Positions 38,601 through 50,600 of a stretch of 64,000 bases of DNA are shown here, in pieces. Positions within the stretch are counted from its first letter, which is position 1, and each line of letters opens with the position of its first letter. A program made the position numbers and the translations under genes. The DNA is taken from assembly GCA_035578175.1 (NCBI GenBank), contig JAQMRL010000004.1, forward strand, positions 37,688,901-37,752,900. The letters run 5' to 3'. This DNA comes from Catonia carolina (taxonomy: Eukaryota; Arthropoda; Insecta; Hemiptera; Achilidae). The notes below the pieces were generated by a model. That model searched no databases. It had not been told where the DNA came from and saw only the letters and a list, made by a program, of their open reading frames with translations.

Positions 38601-41600
38601 ATGACTTCCAGCACTGATTCCAAGAATAGAAAATTCACATGGAGCTTTGTGGGGATAAAGAAGGAGTGTATATGACAAGAGTGAAGGTGACAATAAGTGA
38701 TTATGTATAAAATAAAAATAAAATTTTTTACAACGTCAGTCTTGTTATTTAATAACCACACCTCGTATGCAGAGCACCAAAATTGATAAGAGAATCCAAG
38801 TCATTAAGGACAAGAAATCTAGAAAGACTAATGAAAAGTTAGAAATGATTTGGTGTTGGAATGTGGAATCAATTAACCCTAATCCATGTATAATATAGAT
38901 AAAGGTTTATCAGGTCACATGATTTAATCTGTCAAGTTTCTATTTTTAAATTTGTTCTTTTGGTTGCAGGTTTAGGTTCAATATTATTCGCCATAAGTAT
39001 AGATAAACCTGAATTAAATCATGGTGGAGGAGTTGTAAATAACGTACCTGTAATTCACTTGTCATCTCCTTCTGAACCTGTTATACCTCCACCTCCTGTT
39101 GCTGTACCAAGTAAGTCAATTTTTGTTATTGTGTTTTACTATTACCTACTTGCTTAGCTAAAGCAATTCTTCATTTCATTTCTTTACTACTTCATCATCA
39201 TTAGTTATCAAATTTTGTTAGTAACAGTACTGGCTTAACTTTTTCAATTTAATATTCACCTCTTCTTTCTGCGTATAAATTATCATATCTTCTGTTTTCG
39301 TAGAGTTGATTTTTTTGTTGCTTTTCTTCAAAATATATTTGGGTGTGTTAAAATCAATATTCTTTCAATTTTTCTTTCTTATAGAGTTACTACAAGCACT
39401 TAATCTTGAAAATTTATATCTAATAAAAAATTTGCTGTTTTATTATGGATACTTATAAGTAAGTTAAGGATGTCAAGTACGAAGTAAAGAATAAATGAGG
39501 AAGTGTTAAGATATAAAAACTAAAGTATTTTGGATATCTTATGCGCAGATAGAACTACCTTCTGCTGCATTTGGTTGTATTGGGAGAAACCAGGAGAGAG
39601 AGGAGTGCTGGAAGACAAAAACTAAGAACATCTAGGTAAAAAACTGTGCGAGATTGGTATCATCGCTGTTGTGATCACCCACATAGAATAGAAAACACCA
39701 TAAAGAAGATAAAACACAGTTAAAAATAAGTTACCTTGGTTTGAAGTCAGTTTATATGTAATTAGGTTGTTGTGTAACATTTTAGTATTGGTTGTTCATA
39801 ATTTTCGTATTTATATCAATCAATTTATCTGTTTTTGTTTTAGGTTCAAAACGAAGTGATGGAAGGCGAAGAAAAAGAATACCGCCAAATATAATATCAT
39901 TTGATGATGATGAAAGTGATACAACTCACAGTCATAGCGATGTTAGCATGAATACTCCACCATCACCAAATCCAATGCCATCTATCAGTCAATCAAATAC
40001 ACTTGATGTAAGTAATACAGCTGCTATTATTGTGATATAAAACAATGTATTCAAAAATAAATCTTTATGATGTATCCTGCAGCTTAAAATCAATCTGTTT
40101 TGTATGTTATAATTTTAGTAACTTTTTCCAGCTGCCTTGATCTTTATTATCTATTTACATGGGTTTCGGTGGATCCACCATCATCAGAGTATACAAAATA
40201 TCCTATGAAACTTAAAAAAATATTTTTAAACCTACAGAAGATGTTGCATCTTCAGTCATCTATATAAAACTCTCCGGTAAAACATCTTTTGTTGGTTGTA
40301 AAAATTATTTTAAAGTTTTATGTGATATTTTATATCACATAAAATAATCATCTAATGATGGTGGATCCACCGAAACATTCATTTGTTGATAATAAGAATC
40401 AAGGTAGCTGAAAAGGTCAGTAAAATTTATAATTATGTAAAATAAAACAAATTTTGATAATTAACTTATTAAGCTTAAAGATAAAGTAATTGTGTATTTA
40501 GAAAAATAGATATAAGATCACAGGAGACAGTGGTGTAAGCATCTGAGTTGGATGAGTTCTGACAAGTTTCCTGTGATGGTATATCATATTAAGCCAGTTC
40601 TTGAGATATTTGCTAACTTCTTAGAGGATGGGTACCAAAGCAGGTCAAGTCATAATCTTCAAAGAAGTTTTTGTAATTTCAATGAATTACAAGATTGGAG
40701 ATTCTTATAAATAGATGAAATTATATTTTGTATTGTTTAGACTGAGTAAAATTTTTGGTTTATAATTTTCCAAAAAATTATATTAATTGTATTTTTCATT
40801 GTATTTTCAGAGTTCTGTCATCCCAGTTACTGTTGGTGTTGATTGTCTTGAACCAGAATTAAATAATACTGATTTAGAAGCAATAATTAGCGATTCTGAA
40901 CAAGAACTTCCATCTTCGTTAACATCTACTGGGTATGTTATAAACATTTTATGTTTTACTCTTAGTGCTTTATTTTTTTCTTGTGAACCATAAATTTTAA
41001 TTTTCTTAAGATTTCAATAATTAAGACATAAAACTGTATATTCCTTCAGTTAAATATTATTTTTAATTAAATTCAAATTGCTAAATAAGAGCCAGCAAAT
41101 CAACATTGATGCGTAACCTATCACCACCAGCAAATTTTGTCTTCATCAGTTCCACTTTTTCAGAAAATATAATTATCTTCATTGTGTGTTTATTTTTGAG
41201 ACTTATTTTACTTATAAATCTTAAGAACGAGTAAAAGATGAGTTTTAATTAACATTTACAAACTCTACTGTTCCATGTAAGTCGAAAATCTTGCATTTGT
41301 TAATTAAATTTTGTGAGACTGGGAGTGTTCAAGATCACAAATTTTACAGTTTCACCATCAGTGATAACCGTGGAAGTTCTGGAGGATGTAAAGAATATTT
41401 GACTCACTCTTCTAGAAAATCACTCTGGAAGTTACTTTTACAGGCTGTGATTTCACTATCATTTACATGGTTATCCCGTCAATGTATACACAAACTGCAA
41501 GAAGTAGACTACGGAACCATTTACAGTATTGTCATTGGTTCATTCTCTTGACCATGAAAATGGTATTAAGTTGTTAGATTGTGTTTATTTTAGTGGCAAG

Positions 41601-44600
41601 GTATAGTTGAACTTGGATGGCTATGTTAACAGTCAAAACTGCTGAATATAGAGCACTGAAAATCCTCATATGTTTCAAGAATGATCATTACGTGCATGAA
41701 GAGTTGGTGTTTGGTAAGCGATCTCTCATTGTACAGTAATAGGGTCTTTATTTTTTGACAAATCTCTGGATGGTATGATTTATTGTGACTTAATCCATCA
41801 GTTTATTGCGATGTTAGATTTACATGAACGAGAGTATACAGCAACTTGCCATTCATGTCATGTAAAAATGAGTTGTGTCCTTTTTGAAACACTTTATTAA
41901 AACAATTTTTTTATTTTTCTTGTTTTTCAGGGTTTCTCTGAGACCAATGACTAATGGAAGTGTTGGTGAATTAATTCCAGTACCTCTTACTGAAGAGACG
42001 CATTCTTCTGAAGATTCTTTATCTGTTCCAAGCTTTTCAGAGGTATAGTTAAATAATTAATGTTTAACATAAATAAAATTATAGTTTTGTCATTCATACA
42101 ACATTTTACCTATGCCTTTACGTAACTTGTACTGTACTTGTTTGTTTGATTGAGACATCTTGTCTTAACCCGACGAGAACTGCGATTTCAACAATCACAC
42201 GGACTGTCATTATATGCCTAATAAAAACTTTTTATTTCATTCAGATTCATTCCTAAAAATTTCAAAAAATTACCATTTATTTATAAAGAATTTGTTATTA
42301 GAACTACATTTGAACCAAATTTTTCTGTTTTCATTTACGACCAGAATATAAATTTAAAATTTAAAAAAATATTTTCTTTTAGAAATATCAATTTACGTAT
42401 GAAAAAGTGTCACTAAATCACTAAAAAAATGCAAAAAATACGTTTAGCTATATACATAAATAAAGCAATCCATTGTAAAAATAATAACGTTTAGATATTG
42501 CAAATTGATAGATGCGTTCAAAAGATATCACACTTTTTGTTCAACAAAGTAACGTGCTGGTGAAAAAATCGCCTCAAAATAATGTGGTCTCTTTTCAATT
42601 TTTAATTACTCCTCTTCTATGAAAGTTTCTATCTCTTTTCTGCACGTTGTTTTGTGTATTATCTTTTTCTAAACATGATAGCATTAATCAAAATATGTTA
42701 TCATTTATTTTGACGCTAATTGTAAGGTTTAACCGAGGGATAGGCGAGACAGGTAGTGTTAACCTTCTTTGTTCGGTTTTAGAGTCATAAAATTTGTCGC
42801 CGGCACTTCTAATTTATTGATTTCGACCTTAACATTTAAAGCTAACAGATGATGCCATTTTCAAACAAATACCTTTTTTTGTTGAAAATTTATGGACAAA
42901 CGCTCAAATTTTAGTACTGGCTCGTCAAAAAAAATCTCTTTCTTTCGCATAACACCACGTCGTCAATTTTCATCGTACAAATGCCGGCCACATTGGCGCA
43001 GTTGGTAACGTGCTCGCCTCTCATCATGCGGTCTTGGGTTCGAATCCCATTCAGGCACGGCATATTTTCATACGTGACAAAAAATCATTTCATCCTTCAC
43101 CGTCTGCATTAGCAGCAATTGCAGAACAGTCGGACATTAAACAAAACAAAAAAAAACATCGTACAAATATGCAAGATATATTGAATGAAAGAGGAGAAAA
43201 TTCTGTATCTATTAAAACTAAACCCGTGAGAAAATAATGAATAGTTGCAGAGAAAATTGAACTTAAAAAAGGTGATGACGCATGCTTGGTTTCTGGCTTC
43301 CAGGTTAGCAAGGGTTAATCGCCAATAATTCATTATATAACCTAAAAATTAAACTTTTTCCATTGTTGATACAATTTGTAAAATTGTTATTCATAATTTT
43401 CCTATGTCTGTCCATCACATCCAGATTTCGGAAACTACTAGAGAAATGTATGTGCCCATAAAACTGAATTTTTCTTTTTCTCATAGAGTTATCTATTCTT
43501 TTTCTATTATCTTTTTCTGTTTTTTTTCTGTTTTCTACTTCCATTCCCAGATATCTATTTGTTAATTCTTAACCTATTTTAATTTTGCTTAGGATCTATA
43601 TTTGCCTCAGGATTTCTTTCTCTTTTTATTCTCTTCTAACAACTCTCGTTTTGGTGGAAGATACATTCTGATCCTTATGCTTGAGATTTTACAAATGTAT
43701 TACAGTGTCTTGATTTAAAATAAAAAACTAGAGATGTATGTTTTTTAATTACCTTTATACTATAAAATCTGTGTTAATTTTATACCTAATATGTTTAATT
43801 TTGATTGTGATTTCAGGAAATAGAATGTACTGGTGTTGTGGAAATGGGCACAATGGTTGAGGTTAGAGAAGATAATGGTAACACAACAGATAATGTTATG
43901 AAATTTGCAAGTAAGTGTAGCCTATTTTTTATTTTTTTTTAATTTTAATTGTATTTCTGTGTTAAGATCTTTCGATCATCAGCTGCAAGGCTGGTTTGAA
44001 CTTCTAGAGGCTTTATTAAGTCAAACTAGGAGTGAGGTGGTTTACCATTGCTTTCTTCACTGAGTGGAAAATTATGTTTATCTGCATGCCGGGCCCTCTG
44101 GAAAAGCATTTACTTTCCACCCTGCAAATGACACCTTTACTTCATTCACCACAGGGTTTGGCTGTATAATGAAATTCATTATTCTCAGAGGAGATAACAC
44201 TGGCTAGTTTTTTTACCCCTCTACCTCTTTTGTTCTTAAATGCTTCAGTCATAAAATTGGCTGACCATGTGATAAAAAATGGAACTATTTTTTTTAGCCC
44301 TGGAACAAGCAGATAGAGTGCAAATAATTTAACACTCTAGCAGCCTGTTATGGCCTAGGTGTGTGTGTATAATTAGTTAATTCACCAATATTACAGATTA
44401 TTTTTAGGTAGAAGTTTATGTAACTCAGAAAATTTTGGTCCTGGAGTATATTTTTCAAGTGATTATCAACATTTGATTAGTCTGAGTAATTCAAATTTCT
44501 TATTACAGTTTTACTCCAGTTTCACCATTTCTATAGTCATTTCCCTTGACATTACTAAATGATATATCAATTTTTCTGTGTGTGTGTGTGTGTGTGTGTG

Positions 44601-47600
44601 TGCGTGAGATGGCTGTAAATTTAATCTATTTATTATTCAATACAATACAATACAATACTCTTTATTGAAAAAAATTTGCGAATTTTTATTTGTTTATAGT
44701 TAAAAAGTTTGTATTTATTTTAGATGAAGAGGAAATATTAAAATTACGGAGAGCACTTATTGCTGAACGGGAAACTACAGTTGCGTTACGGGAACAATTA
44801 ACAGAATCTTGTAAACAACAAGAGGAGAAAATACACAGCACTGAAACAAGAATACAGGCATTAAACAGGTAAGATTAGGAACAACATATATATTTTTATA
44901 ATCAACTAAGTGAAATAAATGAATACTTTTTAGCACCGTTGTTTTAGCTTTAGTAGTAATATCTCCTCCATTTTATTTAACACATTGAGCCCGGGAATCA
45001 CGGTTGTTGAGCTCTGTCGATGCACCATTGCAGTGAGGAAATGCTCTGATGCCTCTAGGCATCAGTCGGCCATGTGAACGATCTTGTTAATTTGTTCATT
45101 TATTTATCACCTAAATATAGTACAATATTATGTATGTTTTTTTTATTTGTTGCATGATTATAAAAGTGCTTACATATATTATTGTATAACATACAGTATC
45201 TAAGAAATTCAGTGTATTGAGGTCGCGAGTTTTCGAAATAACAGAAATTACTTTTGAGTAATAATTAAACTATTTTTATGTAAAAATATATTATTCTTAC
45301 CGTTTCTTGGTAAAAAGTAGTCTCTAGGAACAGAAAATTTCATGGAATAAGTAATATAATTTATTTATTATAATGATAGCACCACCCATGGAGGTCCAAA
45401 TTGGCTACACTTTTAAAATCCGTTAAGAAATTCTCGGCAGTAGGTAACAAAAGACGATCTTCACTGTAACGCTTGTAGGATTGGTCTGAATGAGTGAACA
45501 ATATTTACTATCACTCCACGTGTGCCGATGATTAAACGAAAGCTATAGAAATGTAGTATGGTATATAGTGCCTTAATGTGTCAGTCAGCCCTGAGAACAA
45601 ACTCGATTTGCCGCCTTAAAGCGTTAGTTGGCTTCAACATGTTAACCTGTACATTGAGCACATTTTCAGAGAAGTTCTTAATGACTTGGATGAAGAATGA
45701 AGGAATAAATGGTACCAGGCCTTAAGAACATATGTTATGAAGGTAATACTATTGTATTTGCAGACACTGTACAAGGACTTCAGAAGCTCATGGATGAAAT
45801 AACTGAAGTCAGTACACTTTATGGTCTATATATTAACGCTAGCAAGACAAAAGTTACATTTGTAAGCAAGATAGTATTACCTCAGGAATCCAAATAAAAA
45901 AACCAAACCAAAATAGAAAGAGTGAAATAATATCAATATTTGGGCGTATGCATTAATGAAGCGTGGGATTTTCACAAGAGATAAAGTGTGGCATCGTCAA
46001 TGAAAATCAGATCTCACTGGTATATGGTATTTATAGTCTTTGAAAAGGTGTTTGATCATGTGGAACAGTGGGCGATGAAAAATCTGTTACAAAATAGTGG
46101 GATTGACTATTTATATACAGATCTATTCTTTTAATAGCGATCATTGAAACTGTTTTGTAAATTGAGAATGGAGCCATTGTAGTGAAAATCTAGGGTGATG
46201 TGTCATCATAATCAGATACACAAAAATCTTTCTTATTTATTTAACTATTAGAGGCTTCAATATGAGAATTAAGAAAATTGGAAGGAATGGAGAATCTGCG
46301 TAATGGAAGAAAGACAGCAATAGCTATAAGCGTGTTGCAAAAAAATTTGTGTGTATTGGGGGAGAAAGATCTGATAAGATAACATATGCTATATGCTTTT
46401 TTTACTTGCAGGGAAAATGAATTGTTGAAACATCAGTTACGTAAATATGTTATGGCTGTCCAAATGTTAAAACAAGATGAAAATAGTCAAGCAGATGAAG
46501 AAGCTAGGTTATATGAACAAAAATTAGTTCAGGTAAGCTGTTAATAACATTCTATGAAACTATATTGTAATATTGAAGCCTTAAAGTGTACCCTTAAAAG
46601 TAGATTGTTAATTTAATTTCTATACTTTTAGGTGTATTTCTGGTAAACTTGTTTGACAAGTTTTTTTTGTAAACGTACTTAACGCACTGAATTGGACTGA
46701 ACGTACAAAGGAGCTGACACTGTTTATACCCTACTAGGTTTCTAGAAAGGAATAGAAATACGAATTAGTAAACACATAATACAAGTACAAAGGCTTTCTT
46801 CAGAATTCTGGAAGCAATAATTAATGGGTAGATTGTACCAGAAAGAAATACATAAACAGATTCTCAAAAATTTTGTAAATAAATCATTAAAGAGTGTACA
46901 CAAATTCAAAAATTAGAATGCACTAGAAATTGAATAAAACTTAATAACAAAATTATACAAGAAATAATAATAAGACCCGACACCACCACTGGACTCTTCC
47001 CAGGTAGTAATTCTATTCACATAACAATAAACCTATTTTGTACAAAACCATGTCTCACGTAACTATCCCACCTTACCGATTTCTAGTCTAATGTTACAGT
47101 ATAAATTATGTCTTACTTTAATTTACTGATAGATTTCAAATTTGTTACGCATGAATAAATAATTAATCAGCTACTTTTCGACATCTGTGATAAAAATTAA
47201 TTTGTGTTTTGTTTTTGTTTTACCCAGGTGGCAGAAATGCATGGTGAATTAATGGAACTTAATGATAGATTACAAAGAACGTTACTAAATAAGGAAGGGT
47301 TGATAAAAAGGCTACGTGAAGAATTAGAGGCTTTGCGAGGTCCTCTTCCCATTGATTCTGATGATGACGATCTAGGTCCAACACTTGTTAGCCTGTGGAT
47401 ACCTTCAGTATTTCTTAGTGGACAGTCACCTCATACACATCATGTTTATCAGGTAGGTCTTTTGATTTTGAATTTATTATACTTCTATATTATTTTTCAG
47501 GGCTAATAAACTCTGAACGTACACATTGCCTCCTACCCTCTTTACAGCTAGCCAATGACTTGCCAGAAACATTGCCAATACTTGTTCTTGTAGCTCTGTT

Positions 47601-50600
47601 ATATATTTCATCAGCCATTTTTTTGGTCTTTCAATAACAAAAATTAATCTATGAACATATAACCAGCTGATTATTATATTATAAGGTATTGCATGTTAAC
47701 GCGCTCTATAATCGGTGTGTTCAGTATGAGATGCAAGACACGAGTGAACTACTGCGGCTCTTATACGAATGCATGCGTAATGTTTGTCAGGCTGAAACAT
47801 TTGTACTATCTGACAATGCTGTAAAACGTTCTGGTTGGTCTAAACGCGTGGAACAGCAGAGCTCATCAACTGTGAAAAGCATTATAGTGGAAATAAATTA
47901 ATCTTCTCAATAATAATTTTTGTATACCATAGAGTATAGAGTTATAGAGCATTTTTATATACCATAATTTTGTCATATCTTTCAAAATTAATCTAAAGAA
48001 ATTCAATGTTTCTTGATAAAAAATAATTTCTAATAATTCACCAAAGGCTCTGACCGCTAATCATCAGGAGTCTACTGAATGTGTTTTGTAGTTTAACTTC
48101 ATTAATTAAAATTCTGAAAAATGCACGTCTTGTACTCCAATTTTGTATTGTAAAATGTAGGTCTAGGTTCGTTCAGGATTTTGGTTTAATAAATAATAAA
48201 CAAACCTTTTAAGAACTTATAACAATTAATTAATTATTTACACTATTAATTATTAAACTTAGCCATCTAAAAAATACAGTTAGATTACATTAAATCAATC
48301 ACTATACTTAAGCTTTAACTATAATAAAGTACTACTATAATAACTATAATACTTAAGTTGAGTATGAAACTGTCCTTTAGAAATCAAAAACAATCTTATT
48401 TACCTGTCCACAACTACTTGCTACCATCCTTATGCACACTATCAATGTACTTCGAAACCAGTCTCATAACAACACTATTTTGAACGCCCAACTACGCTTT
48501 TCATTCACAATTCAAATACTGACTGCCTCACTACCAAGGCGCAAACTGTTTTTACTCCTGCGGTCTGATAGTTTCCCAAACAAACAAGATATTTCTAACA
48601 AAATCATCACTATTCTTGAACAGAGTAGAAAGAATCAAAATAAAAACAATCAGTTCTACTACTTTTAATTTTTCTAGAATTCCTATTCAAAATTTCTCAT
48701 TCATCGCAATTCACTGTCCTTGTTCAACGCAATCCATCCCATATGATGCACAGTTTCATACGATAAACAACCTATTCCCTCAACCATTTCTAGACTTATC
48801 ACGTACTACTACTATGTTACAGTGTTTCACAACATGGAAGAGGTTTTTGCTATTTACCATTTATGATGCACAGGCTTGAGCTACAAAATTATTTTTGTTC
48901 CTTTCTATGTTTTAGGTACACATACGTATTTGTGATGAAGAATGGAATATTTACAGAAGGTATACGCAGTTTTATAATTTACATAAACAATTGAAAAAAC
49001 AATATTCTGTGATAACAACATTCCAATTTCCGCCAAAGAAAACCATTGGAAATAAGGTAAAGTATTTTACATGAAACTATTTTAGGTACACATATCATTA
49101 ACCTTTAACCTACGGACTGTGTTCGTAATTCTGTAAAACATCAAACTAATCATAAGAGTCTTGCAAATAAATTCTTTTATCTTATTTACTAATAGATATA
49201 AAATTCTGAAAAAGTACAGTTAATTTATGAAATACGTACCAATTTTTTGAATATAAAATTTTGAAAATAACTTTACTATTGTCTTCGCTGTGGCTAGCGA
49301 AAAATTGCGCACGGTAATATAAAGTACTTGGTGTACATTTTTTACTCTGAAGGGCTTAAAATTCAGTTTATCAAAAAATTTTATAGAATATATTTTGTAA
49401 AGAAGAATTTTCTTTAAAAATGGGTAATTTTCAATTCATTTTCCGAAAAATTTGTAAAGAGTTACAAATTTTTTAAATAGTACATGTTTTTACAAAAATG
49501 TCCTTCAAATTTATCATAACGATCTTGCGAATAAACTCTTTTATCTTATTTACTTAGGGCTGTTCTTATGGGCAAAGCTGAATAGAACATTGCCTACTGT
49601 ATAAATACATGTTTTGATCAACATTAAGAGGTCTGAAAGGTAAATGGCAGAGCTTTAACTAAGCTAACGCAATACTAACAAAAATCATTCATCTTTGTCT
49701 AAAACCGTTCATAAACCTGTTAAATGAGACCTTCTGCCTTTTCAAGGGCAAACTACCAACGTATAAACATTCATACTTCACACACACACACACAAGACAC
49801 ACGTGTATTTTAATTTGTGTGGGTGTTACAAGCCATTCCCCTTCTACGACAAAAAACTGGATTTTCTTACATGCTACCAACATTTTAAACTGAAATACAA
49901 AATTTCCCTTTCATGATATTTTATTTCTGATTGCACTGTTACACACATTAGAAAATTCCCTGCAAGAAATCTATACTATTTCCTGTGGTTAAGTTGACAA
50001 TTAGTACGGAGCGTCTCTTTTAAAACTCTGTGAACACATCTGTTGATAAAAGCCACTGAGACAGCTTCCCGTCTTTTAAAGGTTAAGATATGTGAATAGC
50101 TAATCACAACGTCTTCATTTACATGTCATACATATCATCTTCATCTCATTAGGTCATGGGGTTGATTATTGTTCTTAAATTGAACTGAGTGCAGTGTACA
50201 TACATTAGGGATTAAAATAATAATAATTTATTTGTGTAGTAGGATTTCTATTACATGAAATGATCTAATTAAATTGTTTTTTTTTTATTTCCAGGATGCT
50301 AAATTTGTTGAGGAAAGAAGGCATAGGTTACAACAGTACCTTAGACGAGTTGTTAATCATGTTATTTTAAATAATTCTCAATTAGCTAATGCTCCAAGTA
50401 AACCTTTATTAATATCTGTTCTCCCATTTTTTGGGTAAGTTTAAAAAAACATTAGGTATGTACATATTATCAAGTCATTACTATTCTTTTTTCACATTCA
50501 TTTGAACATAATATTGTCTACGGTTAATCTAACTTCATTACCTCATCAAAATTAGTGTAAAAAAGATTAAAATGTAACTTCTGTTGAAGATTTTTGAGTG

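Noticed and set aside
38181..38693. Overlapping ORFs in the 38 kb region
   Set aside because: All are readings of the mariner foldback arms on one strand or the other.
43010..43237. 75-residue plus ORF
   Set aside because: It is the translation of a SINE (S2 head, S3 tail).
48432..48879. Additional coding exon in SNX29 intron 10
   Set aside because: Exons 10 and 11 join in phase and continue the PX domain directly; these ORFs have no conserved content.
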